In this document: positions 33,169-41,430 of the stretch, piece by piece
Layout: each line of letters starts with the position of its first letter
How positions within the stretch are numbered: position 1 is the first letter of the stretch
Source of the DNA: Streptomyces finlayi
Lineage (GTDB): Bacteria; Actinomycetota; Actinomycetes; Streptomycetales; Streptomycetaceae
Reading direction: 5' to 3'
Length of the DNA stretch: 64,000 bases
NCBI RefSeq assembly: GCF_014216315.1
Contig: NZ_CP045702.1
Span: 992,001-1,056,000, forward strand
The notes under the pieces: generated by a model
What the model was told of the DNA's origin: nothing
Database searches by the model: none
Seen by the model: only the letters and a program-made list of their open reading frames with translations
Program-made: the position numbers and the translations under genes

Positions 33169-35595
33169 TTCGCGGCCATTTTGGGCAAGTTCGATCAAGT
33201 GACTGAGGAAGCTGACGGCGGATATCTCGCGGTCTGCCCCGCACACAACGACTCGCGTCCGTCGCTGCGTATTTGGCGCGGAGACGATGACAAGGTGCGC
33301 ATGACGTGCCGTGCCTCGTGTGAGACGAAGGACGTGATCAAGGCGGTTGGCCTTCCCTGGGCTGCGCTCTTCAACGCCACTGGGGAAGGCAACACCGTTC
33401 CGCGTGAGGCTCCGAAGCTCGTAACGGGCGTTCCGGTGACGAAGCTCCGCATGTGGCTGGACAGCCTGTACGTCAACTCTGTTGGCGACGCGGCGGATTA
33501 CGCGGCTGACCGATTCGGGCTCACGCTGGACGACTTCACTCGGTTGGAGCTGGGCGCATCGGTTGCCGTGGCCGACCCGTACGCTACGCCCGACTTCATT
33601 TCTCAGTCGTTCGCGCGCTTTCCGCGTCTCGTGGTCCCCCTGACCGGTTTCGATGGAGTCACACGCGGCGCTCAGGGGCGAGACCTTAGCGGCAAGTGCC
33701 CGGGGCGTTGGCTGTCCCTGAGCAACCCTGAGGGGCAGCGCTGGGCACAGTACGGGGTCTTTCGCGGAGAGTCGGGTTACGGCGCCGTGATCGTCTCTGA
33801 GGGCCCTGGGGACGGGCTTACGTCCGTGGCTCTGGGATACGACGCGGTGTGCATTCGGGGTGCTGCTTTGGCGGGATCTCCGGACCTGTTGGCGGAGCTT
33901 GCCGAAGGGCTGAAGGGTTCTCAGGTCATCGCGGCTGGGGACAACGACGAAGCGGGACAGCGCTTCAACCGGGCGTTGGCTGACGGGTTGAAGCCGTACG
34001 GCATCGACGTCTACGCGTTGCCCATTCCTGACCTGGGCCCGAAGACGGACGTGACGAAGTGGCGGGAAGCGAACCCGGACATCTTCGCGCCTGCCTTTCA
34101 CGCTGCGGTCAAATCGGCTCAGCCCGTCATTGACCGGGCGGTTGCTGAGGCAGCGCACCGTAAGGCGGAAGTTGCTCAGCGCACGGGGGCAACGGTCGTG
34201 TCCAGTGATCAGGGCGCCGACGCTGCCCGCATCCTGGGTGAGCTTGCCGCAACGTACGGCGAAGAAGCCGACGCGATGAACGCCTATGCGCTCGTGGCGT
34301 TCACGGAAGGCCGGATCAAGCACGCAACGGGGCTGGGCTTCTTCGTGTGGGACGGGGTGACCTGGGTCAAGTCGGCCACGCGCGTTCGGCAGGAGATTCA
34401 CGCCATGGGTGCGGCGCTCGTGCTGGCAGGCTTCGTGAAGGAGTCGCGCGGCTTCACGTCAACGAGCAAGATCAATAACCTGTTGGAAGAGCTGCGCAGC
34501 GTGCCCAGCGTGTACGTGGACGCTGAGGAGTTCGACGCGAAGCCCCACCTGTTGAGCTTCGCTAACGGCGTGGTGGACCTTCGTACGGGCAAGCTCCGCG
34601 CGCACGACAAGGAAGACATGCTTACCGTGTCTCTCCCCCTGGACTATGACCCGGACGCGAAGGCTCCGCGCTGGGAACAGTTCATCGCGGAAATCTTCCC
34701 GGGCAACCCGGATCTCATTGACTACGTTCGCCGGCTCGTGGGCTACGGCATTACGGGGAACACGTCGGAACAGTGCTTTGCGGTGCTCTGGGGCAAGGGC
34801 GCCAACGGCAAATCCGTCTTCACGGAGACGCTGACGGACGTGTTCGGGCGCATCACGTCCACCACTCCGTTCGCCACGTTTGAGGACAAGGGCAACGGCG
34901 GGGGCATCCCGAATGACCTTGCTGCCCTTCGCGGTGCGCGTCTCGTTATGGCGTCCGAAGGCGAGTCGGGCAAGCCCATGTCGGAAGCCGTCTTGAAGCG
35001 CGTGACGGGCAAGGACAAGGTAACGGCAAGGTTCCTGAGGCAGGAGTTCTTTACCTTCGCGCCCACGTTTTTGATCATGCTCGCCACGAACCACAAGCCG
35101 AAGTTTCGGTCTCAGGACGAAGGGCTTTGGCGAAGGGTGAAGTTGATTCCTTTCGCCCGGTACTTCGCGCCGAACGAGCGGGATTACGACCTTGACAGGA
35201 AGCTTCGCGCTGAGGCCGCTGGGATTATCGCGTGGGCCGTGCGCGGGGCAGTCGAGTGGTACGCCCAGGGGCTTCGCGACCCGGACAGCATCACGGCAGC
35301 AACACGTGAGTACCGCGCGACGTCAGACGCTTTGGCGGGCTTCTTCCCGGGCGTGCTCGTTGAGGACGAGTCCAGCACGATGGCGGGCGCCGACGTGTAC
35401 ACCACGTACGTGGATTGGTGCGCCGAGGAAGGCTTGAAGGCTTCCGAAGTGTGGTCGCGCAAGGCGCTGTACGGAGCGATGGAAGAGCGCAATGTGATGA
35501 AGAAGAAGACCAACAAGGGGATCTCTCTCGTGGGCATCCGGCCGGCTGACGCACCTGCCACCGCTGCGGGTCCGGGGATCTTCGCGAAGAACTAG
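33163..35595 (+). CDS. DNA primase-helicase (P4/D5 type)
   Basis: The 810-residue replication protein primes and unwinds phage DNA. Residues 20-60 hold a primase zinc finger (CPAHNDSRPSL, CRASCETKDVI). A Toprim domain lies at about 205-270 (AVIVSEGPGDGLTSVALGY, then AAGDNDEAGQRF). The D5 N-terminal region is around 420-500, followed by an SF3 helicase with Walker A LWGKGANGKSVFTETL (about 541) and RLVMASEGESGKPMSE. The C-terminal winged-helix part follows LATNHKPKF. Its start codon is covered by two possible hairpins. Confidence 0.92.
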   Translation: MEFAAILGKFDQVTEEADGGYLAVCPAHNDSRPSLRIWRGDDDKVRMTCRASCETKDVIKAVGLPWAALFNATGEGNTVPREAPKLVTGVPVTKLRMWLDSLYVNSVGDAADYAADRFGLTLDDFTRLELGASVAVADPYATPDFISQSFARFPRLVVPLTGFDGVTRGAQGRDLSGKCPGRWLSLSNPEGQRWAQYGVFRGESGYGAVIVSEGPGDGLTSVALGYDAVCIRGAALAGSPDLLAELAEGLKGSQVIAAGDNDEAGQRFNRALADGLKPYGIDVYALPIPDLGPKTDVTKWREANPDIFAPAFHAAVKSAQPVIDRAVAEAAHRKAEVAQRTGATVVSSDQGADAARILGELAATYGEEADAMNAYALVAFTEGRIKHATGLGFFVWDGVTWVKSATRVRQEIHAMGAALVLAGFVKESRGFTSTSKINNLLEELRSVPSVYVDAEEFDAKPHLLSFANGVVDLRTGKLRAHDKEDMLTVSLPLDYDPDAKAPRWEQFIAEIFPGNPDLIDYVRRLVGYGITGNTSEQCFAVLWGKGANGKSVFTETLTDVFGRITSTTPFATFEDKGNGGGIPNDLAALRGARLVMASEGESGKPMSEAVLKRVTGKDKVTARFLRQEFFTFAPTFLIMLATNHKPKFRSQDEGLWRRVKLIPFARYFAPNERDYDLDRKLRAEAAGIIAWAVRGAVEWYAQGLRDPDSITAATREYRATSDALAGFFPGVLVEDESSTMAGADVYTTYVDWCAEEGLKASEVWSRKALYGAMEERNVMKKKTNKGISLVGIRPADAPATAAGPGIFAKN

Positions 35596-35601
35596 CACCC
35601 G

Positions 35602-35637
35602 GGGCCCTGACCTAATCACGCGATTGGGTCAGGGCCC
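35602..35637 (+). terminator. Terminator with embedded CIR-like site, copy 8
   Basis: GGGCCCTGACC and GGTCAGGGCCC form a perfect stem whose apex is the operator-like TAATCACGCGATTG. It ends the primase transcript. Confidence 0.75.
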
Positions 35638-35656
35638 TTCGCGCGTTCCGCACCCA

Positions 35657-35695
35657 GGTATCTCACTCCCTTAGGGCCAGACAACAAAGGGAGAG
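35657..35695 (+). promoter_or_regulatory. 16-mer leader element, copy 9
   Basis: GGTATCTCACTCCCTT, with CTCCCTT (35666-35672) fully complementary to AAGGGAG (35687-35693), the ribosome binding site for GTG 35701. The loop is 14 nt. Confidence 0.85.
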
Positions 35696-35700
35696 ACAAC

Positions 35701-36207
35701 GTGAGCATCCTCGAACTCTGCGCAGGCTACGGCGGGTTGGGAATTGCCGTGGAAGCGCTCACCGGAGACAAGGTCACGGTCGTCGCTGAGGTCCACAAGG
35801 CAGCGTGCGAAGTCATGGCGTACCGGTTCCCCGACGCGCCCAACATCGGAGACGTTCAGTACGCCCCGTGGGAAGCACTGCGCGGCGAAGTAGACACGAT
35901 CACGGCGGGCTTCCCCTGCCAAGACATCAGCAACGCGGGCAAGCGAGAGGGTATCAAGGGTGAGCGTTCCGGGATTTGGTTCAACATCGCTGACGGAATT
36001 CGGATCATTCGACCGCGATACGTCTACTTGGAGAACGTCGGAGCGATCCGAAATCGGGGACAAGCAGCGGTGCTCAGTTCGCTTTCCGAAATCGGGTATG
36101 ACGCGGTCTGGACGGCTATACGAGCTAGTGACATTGGAGCCCCGCACGAAAGGCTTCGTTGGTTCTGCGTTGCCACTCCTTCCGACCCCGACAGTATCGG
36201 ACGCTAA
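35701..36207 (+). CDS. DNA cytosine-5 methyltransferase, catalytic (N-terminal) part
   Basis: A 168-residue protein from GTG 35701 with most C5-methyltransferase motifs: I (LELCAGYGGLGIAVE), IV with the catalytic Cys (ITAGFPCQDISNAGKREG), VI (YVYLENVGA) and VIII (SDIGAPHERLRWFCVA). It stops at TAA 36205, before the target recognition region and motif X. Those occur in an overlapping +1 frame that starts inside this gene. Catalysis therefore probably needs both products, as in the two-subunit M.AquI, or a frameshift. It may protect phage DNA from host restriction. Confidence 0.85.
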   Translation: MSILELCAGYGGLGIAVEALTGDKVTVVAEVHKAACEVMAYRFPDAPNIGDVQYAPWEALRGEVDTITAGFPCQDISNAGKREGIKGERSGIWFNIADGIRIIRPRYVYLENVGAIRNRGQAAVLSSLSEIGYDAVWTAIRASDIGAPHERLRWFCVATPSDPDSIGR

Positions 36208-36748
36208 CCGGGGGCCCGATTTCGCGAAGGCAGACCGGCCCGGAGCTGGGGGCGATGACCTTGTGACAGCGATTGCGCGACTGTTCCCGCGTGATCGGGC
36301 GGACGTGCTCTTTAAGACTCCCACCGCGAACCTGGGCCGGAACGGCAGCGCGCAGCACCCGGACAAACGCAAGGCGGGCGGACACGGCCCGACCCTGGAA
36401 GACGAAGTTGTGTTCCTGCTGAACGTCACGCCTGAGGATGAGTTGCCCGATGACGGGCCGCACTCTCCTGCCGAGTGGTGGGGACCGTTCGCGCGCGCGG
36501 TGTATCGCTGGGAGCTGATCCGGCAGACAGCCGCGCCGGTCCCGGTTGTGCGTGGTCCCCGTGGCGGGGTGAAGCTCTCCCCCGATTTCGCTGAGTGGTT
36601 GATGGGGCTTGACCCGGGCTGGGTTACGAGCGTTCCGGGGCTTACGCACGCGGAGAAGTTGGAGCGCATCGGCAACGGCGTGGTCCCGCATCAGGCTTTC
36701 TACGCGTTCCGGGAGCTGAAGAAGACGTTGGACGCGCGCGAAGACTGA
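35960..36748 (+). CDS. Methyltransferase-associated second subunit with motif X, overlapping frame
   Basis: A 262-residue protein from GTG 35960 (behind AAGG), in the +1 frame, overlapping the catalytic gene by 248 bp. The overlapped part is not noise: FGSFDRDTSTWRTS, FPKSGMTRSGRLYEL and LPLLPTPTVSDANRG are recurrent segments of phage methylase-associated proteins. The unique part ends with FAEWLMGLDPGWVTS and LERIGNGVVPHQAFYAFREL, the motif X region of C5-methyltransferases. So the stretch encodes two conserved proteins in two frames. Confidence 0.8.
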   Translation: MSVPGFGSTSLTEFGSFDRDTSTWRTSERSEIGDKQRCSVRFPKSGMTRSGRLYELVTLEPRTKGFVGSALPLLPTPTVSDANRGPDFAKADRPGAGGDDLVTAIARLFPRDRADVLFKTPTANLGRNGSAQHPDKRKAGGHGPTLEDEVVFLLNVTPEDELPDDGPHSPAEWWGPFARAVYRWELIRQTAAPVPVVRGPRGGVKLSPDFAEWLMGLDPGWVTSVPGLTHAEKLERIGNGVVPHQAFYAFRELKKTLDARED

Positions 36749-36750
36749 CG

Positions 36751-36800
36751 AGTATCTGACTCCCTTCCTGGCTTGCGAGAGCTGGGAAGGGAGTTTTTTC
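36751..36800 (+). promoter_or_regulatory. 16-mer leader element, copy 10, with U-tract
   Basis: ACTCCCTTCC (36759-36768) and GGAAGGGAGT (36785-36794) are perfectly paired and followed by TTTTTTC, then ATG 36801. The hairpin plus T-run has the form of an intrinsic terminator, yet it contains the ribosome binding site of the polymerase gene. Confidence 0.85.
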
Positions 36801-38675
36801 ATGATCACGTACTCACACGGGGTTAACGGTGAGCCGGTAACGATCTTCGTTCCCGAAACGGACGGCGACCTTCGCACCTTCATGGACTGGGCGCGAAGTC
36901 AGCCGGTTTTGGCGCTGGATACCGAGACGACCGGCCTTGACATTTTCGCGTCCGGCTATCGGCTGCGCACAGTCCAGTTCGGCACGACGCGTGAAGCATG
37001 GGTCATCCATTACGAGCTTGGTGGAAGGTTCGTTGAGGCAGCGCAGTACATCCTGAAACGCTGCCCGCGCTTCCTGATCCACAACGCGCCCTTTGACTGG
37101 CTTGTGTTGGATGCGCACGCGAACATCCCGCTTGAGTCGATGGCTCCGCGCACGACGGATACGAAGATCAAGGCCACCTTGATTGACCCGCGTCAGCCTC
37201 AGGAAGGCGGCATTGGGACGGGTCTCAAGCCTCTCAGCGCGCACTACGTGGACCCTCAGGCCCCGGACACTCAGGGCGACTTGACGGCCGTGTTCCGCTC
37301 GCTGGGGCTGACGAAGGCAACGGGTTGGGCGGGCATCGACCTTCGGCATCCGACTTACAACTTGTACGCGGGCTTGGACGTGATCTATACCGCGCGCCTC
37401 AACCCGGTTCTTGACGCGGAGCACGAGCGTCTAGGGGTCCGGCCGGCGCTCGTGGACTACGAGCACGAGATTGCCCACATGTGCGCCCACATGCAGCGCG
37501 CGGGGCTCGTGCTGGACCTTGAGTACGTGGACACGCTCCGCCGAATGCTGCGCGAGGAAGAAGAGAAGTACCTGACGGTTGCCGCCCGGTATGGCGTGGA
37601 CTCCGTCAACTCCGGCGCCCAGGTCTCGGAAGCGCTGCTTGCTATGGGCGAGACGCTGACCGAGCAAACAGACGGCGGTGCCCTCAAGGTCGATAAGGCC
37701 GTGTTGCTGCCGCTCGCTGACCTTGACCGAGACTGGGTGAGCATCGGTGCGCGGGCACCAAACCCCCTTGCGGAAGCGGTACTTAGGGCGAAGCGCGCCG
37801 GTAAATGGGTCACTTCGTACGCCGATAAGTTCGCGGCCAACGTGGACCCGAACGGGTGCATTCACCCGACAATCAACACCCTTCAGGCACGCACGGGCCG
37901 CATGTCCATCACGGGGGACTTCGCCGCGCAGACACTGCCTTCGTCCGATTGGATGATCCGGCGGGCTGTTGTCGGGGACCATCCGGACCACATCTTCGGC
38001 AGCGTGGACTTCCAAGCCATTGAGATGCGCGTGTTGGCCGCGTTGGCTGACGTGAAGCGCATGAAGGCTGGATTTTGCGATCCGGACCCGGACCCAACGC
38101 TTTACCCGGACGGGTTCGACATCCACATGTACACAGCGCGGCTCATCAAGGGCGCTGCTGCCACGGGGCGGGATCGGAAGGTCTTCAAGGGGGCGGGCTT
38201 CGGCAAGGTCTACGGGGGTGGGATCTCCACGATTGCGCGGCAGACCGGAGCGACGGAAGCGGAGATTGCGCGTGCTGTTGCGGAGTACGACCGTGTGTTC
38301 CCGGAGATCAAGCGCGCGTCGTCGCGTTGGCAGCGGGAAGCACGCGCAACGGGCATGGTCACGGTCTCTGTCACCGGTCGCCGGCTGCCGCTTGACCGCC
38401 ACCGCGCGTACGCCGTTGTCAACTACCAGTGCCAGTCAGCAGCTCGTGACGTGTTGGGCCAAGCCATGATCAACATGCGGGACGCGGGGCTCTTGGAATA
38501 CATGAAGCTCCCCATTCACGATGAGATCGTGTTCAGCGCCCCGAAGTCGGACGCAAAGGACATTGCGCGCGAGTTTGAGCGCTGCATGACCATGGACCTG
38601 TACGGCGTTCCAGTCACGGCGGAAGCCGATCTAGGAGCGCACTCGTGGGGCTCCCTGTATGGCGCTGCCGCGTAG
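36801..38675 (+). CDS. Family A DNA polymerase
   Basis: The 624-residue phage replicase. The 3'-5' exonuclease domain has LALDTETTGLDIFASGY (residues 34-50), FLIHNAPFDWLVLD and YAGLDVIYTARL. Polymerase motif A is VDFQAIEMRVLAALA (about 400), motif B RDRKVFKGAGFGKVYGGG (about 455-473), motif C LPIHDEIVFSAP (about 570). A 5'-3' exonuclease domain is absent, as in most phage PolA-type enzymes. It follows the methyltransferase by 52 bp. Confidence 0.94.
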   Translation: MITYSHGVNGEPVTIFVPETDGDLRTFMDWARSQPVLALDTETTGLDIFASGYRLRTVQFGTTREAWVIHYELGGRFVEAAQYILKRCPRFLIHNAPFDWLVLDAHANIPLESMAPRTTDTKIKATLIDPRQPQEGGIGTGLKPLSAHYVDPQAPDTQGDLTAVFRSLGLTKATGWAGIDLRHPTYNLYAGLDVIYTARLNPVLDAEHERLGVRPALVDYEHEIAHMCAHMQRAGLVLDLEYVDTLRRMLREEEEKYLTVAARYGVDSVNSGAQVSEALLAMGETLTEQTDGGALKVDKAVLLPLADLDRDWVSIGARAPNPLAEAVLRAKRAGKWVTSYADKFAANVDPNGCIHPTINTLQARTGRMSITGDFAAQTLPSSDWMIRRAVVGDHPDHIFGSVDFQAIEMRVLAALADVKRMKAGFCDPDPDPTLYPDGFDIHMYTARLIKGAAATGRDRKVFKGAGFGKVYGGGISTIARQTGATEAEIARAVAEYDRVFPEIKRASSRWQREARATGMVTVSVTGRRLPLDRHRAYAVVNYQCQSAARDVLGQAMINMRDAGLLEYMKLPIHDEIVFSAPKSDAKDIAREFERCMTMDLYGVPVTAEADLGAHSWGSLYGAAA

Positions 38676-38722
38676 ATCCAACCGTTCCTTCGGCGTGTCG
38701 GTCTCGCGCCGGTAACGATCGG

Positions 38723-38745
38723 AACCTGATCACGTGATTAGGTCT
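38723..38745. promoter_or_regulatory. Conserved inverted repeat (CIR-like), copy 9
   Basis: CCTGATCACGTGATTAGG is a near-perfect palindrome directly upstream of a terminator. Confidence 0.78.
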
Positions 38746-38757
38746 GACACCCCGCCT

Positions 38758-38794
38758 AAGCCCCGTTGCCTGTAACTCAAAGGTAACGGGGCTT
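38758..38794 (+). terminator. Terminator after polymerase
   Basis: AAGCCCCGTT and AACGGGGCTT form a perfect 10-bp stem with a 17-nt loop. Confidence 0.82.
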
Positions 38795-39071
38795 CTGTCA
38801 TATGCCGCACCCGTACCTCTCAAGGATGAGAAGCCGGTTACGCCTTCGAATCCACGGCAACTTCCCGCCGGCGCCGCAAGTCTCCCCCGGTACTCCAACA
38901 GAAAACGAAGGTCGTCACGTGACGATGTTCGGGCTATGTTCGAGGTGTTCGACAGACCGGAACTGATCAACCCCTGTCGGCAAGAGTCAGTGACCTGAGG
39001 TCACTTTCGCGTGCTTTGTGCTGCGCGGAATCTTGCCGTGGACGGTTGTGACTCCGGTCTCAGCTCTCCCA

Positions 39072-39114
39072 GGTCTCTGACTCCCTTACCCGGTTTCAAA
39101 GACCTGAGGGAGAG
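39072..39114 (+). promoter_or_regulatory. 16-mer leader element, copy 11
   Basis: GGTCTCTGACTCCCTT. ACTCCCT can pair with AGGGAG of the ribosome binding site; alternatively AGGTCT pairs with AGACCT at 39100, leaving the site free. Two exclusive folds are thus possible. Confidence 0.72.
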
Positions 39115-39119
39115 CCACA

Positions 39120-40292
39120 ATGCTTACTTTCGCCACCATCCAGCGCGCCCAGAACAACGACCTTGCCGCCTGCACCGAAGTGATCCGGCACAGCGAAGAG
39201 CGCGTGATGATGCTCGCCACGAAGGCCGCTAACCGCATGGCGCCGCACGGTGGGGCAGGCTTCGCGAACTACCGGGAAGAGTTCGCCCAGGTCGCCCGCG
39301 TGGCGGTGTGGGAAGCCCTCAGCCGCTTCACGGACGAGACGGTTGAGGCGTTCGAGCGCTTCAGCTTCACGAGCATCAAGACGAAGCTTCTTGACGCGGT
39401 GCGCGCTGAGCGGAACGGCGGAGCTGGGGCGGACGAGAACGCCGTGAAGACCTTCGCGGCCATGGTGGAAGCAGCGGAAGGCGACGTCTACGCGGCAATG
39501 AAGATGTGCCAGACGTTGCCCCCCGCCGGTCGTCGTCTGAGCCCGGACCGTGCCGACGCTGCCCGCCTTGCCTGGCCGGGTGCCGTTTCGATTGACCGCC
39601 CGTTGGGTGGCTCGAACAGTTCCAGCGTGATGGCCAACTCGACCCTTGCGGACTTCCTGCCCGCCGTTGCCGACGAAGAGCCGGACGGTGAGATTCGCCC
39701 GAAGGTTGGCCACGGTGCAGCCCTGGAAGCGCTCCGCGTCCTCAAGCGTTACTGCCCGATTGGCCTCAGCCGCATGACCCCGGGCGAGTTTGCCGCGAAT
39801 TTGCCCGCGCTCGTGGAGTCGCTGGAAGACGTCGTCACACTCCCCCGTGACCCTCAGACGCGCCGCTACGTGCTGGACGCGATGCGCGTGCTCCGCTCCG
39901 CTGTCTCCACCGCCACTGAAGGCGTCCTTGCCGATGACCTTCGGGACGTCAGCGACGACCGACGCGCCGAAGGTGCCGAACGCAACCACCGCGTCAACGC
40001 CGTACTCGACTCCATGGGCGCCAATCAGCGCATCGTCTTGCAGCACAGCTTCGGTATCGGGGGAGCTTCGGACTTCGGGGACGGAGACGAGACCGACCGC
40101 GACGGCATGACGGAAGCCCTGGGCATGACCTGGGTCAACGTGAAGGCGCACCGGACCAAGGGATACAAGGCGTTCGCGAAGCGCTACGTTGCCGCGCTCA
40201 AGGTTGCGGGCGAAGAGATCAAGGCTGCCGTTCTTGAGGCTGCTGCTGCCGCGAAGCTCACGAATCAAGGGCGGAACGGAACAGGTATCTGA
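39120..40292 (+). CDS. Sigma factor-like phage protein
   Basis: The 390-residue protein has a region-2-like N-terminus: NYREEFAQVARVAVWEALSRFTDETVEAFERFSFTSIKTKLLDAVRAER resembles the sigma-70 core-binding helices. The C-terminus (VNAVLDSMGANQRIVLQHSFGIGG, MTEALGMTWVNVKAHRTKGYKAF) resembles region 4 with an HTH. The 180-residue middle is not like standard sigma factors. It could redirect host RNA polymerase to phage promoters and drive late transcription. Divergence is high, so the call is structural rather than by close identity. Confidence 0.6.
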   Translation: MLTFATIQRAQNNDLAACTEVIRHSEERVMMLATKAANRMAPHGGAGFANYREEFAQVARVAVWEALSRFTDETVEAFERFSFTSIKTKLLDAVRAERNGGAGADENAVKTFAAMVEAAEGDVYAAMKMCQTLPPAGRRLSPDRADAARLAWPGAVSIDRPLGGSNSSSVMANSTLADFLPAVADEEPDGEIRPKVGHGAALEALRVLKRYCPIGLSRMTPGEFAANLPALVESLEDVVTLPRDPQTRRYVLDAMRVLRSAVSTATEGVLADDLRDVSDDRRAEGAERNHRVNAVLDSMGANQRIVLQHSFGIGGASDFGDGDETDRDGMTEALGMTWVNVKAHRTKGYKAFAKRYVAALKVAGEEIKAAVLEAAAAAKLTNQGRNGTGI

Positions 40293-40299
40293 CTCCCTT
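40284..40299 (+). promoter_or_regulatory. 16-mer leader element, copy 12
   Basis: GGTATCTGACTCCCTT overlaps the end of the sigma-like gene. No good partner for CTCCCTT is seen before ATG 40344, so this copy argues for an additional role besides pairing. Confidence 0.68.
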
Positions 40300-40343
40300 A
40301 CGGACCAACGAAGAAGAAGCCGACAACGAACGGGGCGCACGCC

Positions 40344-40508
40344 ATGCAGACGTTTCCTCTCCCCACGGGCCACACGGTCACCACTCAGCGAGTCGGCAAC
40401 GACATTGAGTTTGTGACGCGGGGACTGACAGGCAACGTGATCAGCAGCGTGCGCCACTCGTTCGCGGAGTCGGTCCCGCTCATCAAGCGCATGATGCGCG
40501 CGGTTTGA
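40344..40508 (+). CDS. Small protein, unknown
   Basis: A 54-residue protein between the sigma-like gene and the tRNA-like gene. It reads TTQRVGNDIEFVTRGLTGNV then a helix ending in LIKRMMRAV. Function unknown. Confidence 0.5.
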   Translation: MQTFPLPTGHTVTTQRVGNDIEFVTRGLTGNVISSVRHSFAESVPLIKRMMRAV

Positions 40509-40513
40509 GGGAC

Positions 40514-40527
40514 GGGGCTTCGGCCCC
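40514..40527 (+). terminator. UUCG hairpin before tRNA-like gene
   Basis: GGGGC-TTCG-GCCCC, a very stable tetraloop hairpin 4 bp before the tRNA-like gene. It may end the small ORF transcript or set the tRNA 5' end. Confidence 0.55.
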
Positions 40528-40530
40528 TTA

Positions 40531-40617
40531 GCCCCGGTAGCTCAGCGGCAGAGCAACCCAACCTAGGGCCCGTAAGGGTGCACGGGGAGCGCGCCGGTTC
40601 GAATCCGGTTCGGGGCA
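40531..40617 (+). tRNA. tRNA-like gene with atypical anticodon arm
   Basis: 87 nt with a full acceptor stem (GCCCCGG/TCGGGGC), D-arm (GCTC-GAGC) and T-arm (GCCGG-TTCGAAT-CCGGT), discriminator A. Between D- and T-arms lies a 38-nt segment that does not form a normal 5-bp anticodon stem. It can fold as CCC-AACCTA-GGG followed by a variable-arm-like CCCGT...ACGGG. The anticodon is therefore undetermined. Confidence 0.6.
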
Positions 40618-40651
40618 CGCAAGACACAGCAACGACACGAAGGGGGCGCAC

Positions 40652-41059
40652 ATGCGCGTTTGGAGAGTTGCCCACGAGAACGCCCGGACTTCCGGATTCC
40701 CCGCCGGCCCTTACGCGTACGGCGGTGCGCTGGACGAAGCTACGGCGGAGCGAATCGATTCGATGCGCTGGGACCACTGCGGAACACGCCACCCTTGCCC
40801 CCGGGACGACAGCAGCCTTGGGGACATCGCGGAGCGCGAACGGTGCGGGTTCAACTCGCGCGAGGCGCTTGACGGCTGGTTCGACGGCTGGACGAAGACG
40901 CTTTCCGAGTGCGGGTTCCGCATCTGGGTTTACGACGCGCCCGATTGGGCTTGCCGCGTAGGGGAGCACGGACAGACGCTCTTTGTCGCGGACGAAGCCG
41001 TTGAGGTACGGACGGAGCCCTTTACGTGGGCTGTCGAACAGCTCCCCCTTCCCGCGTGA
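40652..41059 (+). CDS. Phage protein, unknown
   Basis: A 135-residue protein from ATG 40652 behind AAGGGGG. FPAGPYAYGGALDEATAERI, SREALDGWFDGWTKTLSECGF and DAPDWACRVGEHGQTLFVAD are conserved-looking segments found in small actinophage proteins. Function unknown. Confidence 0.65.
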   Translation: MRVWRVAHENARTSGFPAGPYAYGGALDEATAERIDSMRWDHCGTRHPCPRDDSSLGDIAERERCGFNSREALDGWFDGWTKTLSECGFRIWVYDAPDWACRVGEHGQTLFVADEAVEVRTEPFTWAVEQLPLPA

Positions 41060-41127
41060 ACAGCTACCGCATGACTTACGCAATGCACAAATTTCAGCAA
41101 GGCATCATGACGATAGGAGAGAACAAC

Positions 41128-41430
41128 ATGCAGGTCACCAACGAGACGAAGGCTGTTCTGATCGCGGACAAGGGGCGCGTGGTCGGCTTCGTGAAGTCCA
41201 ACGAGCCGGGAAAGATCAGCCTTGCCGTCCCGGCTGACCGTGCCGTGATGACGCCGGCTCAGGCCCGACAGCTTGCCGCGTGGCTCATCGGGGAAGCGGA
41301 GAAGACGCGCGAGGCAGAAACTCAGGAGCAGCGCGCAAAGCGTCTGTACGGCGCCGCTGAGGCACGGCGACAGGCTGAGATCCGGGCCACTCTGGGCGGT
41401 TACCCGCGTCGGGGTCCGCGTGCCTTCTGA
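41128..41430 (+). CDS. Phage protein, unknown
   Basis: A 100-residue protein from ATG 41128 behind AGGAGAG. A beta-rich N-terminus (AVLIADKGRVVGFVKSNEPG) is followed by a helical region (MTPAQARQLAAWLIGEAEKTREAETQEQRAKRL, Arg/Glu-rich). Function unknown. Confidence 0.6.
   Translation: MQVTNETKAVLIADKGRVVGFVKSNEPGKISLAVPADRAVMTPAQARQLAAWLIGEAEKTREAETQEQRAKRLYGAAEARRQAEIRATLGGYPRRGPRAF

Larger units (their letters stand above)
38676..39119. other. Non-coding interval between polymerase and sigma-like gene
   Basis: The 444 bp contain a CIR-like site, a terminator and a 16-mer leader, but no gene with a ribosome binding site. The part from 38,800 to 39,060 is unexplained and might hold the promoter for the sigma-like gene. 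Confidence 0.55.
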
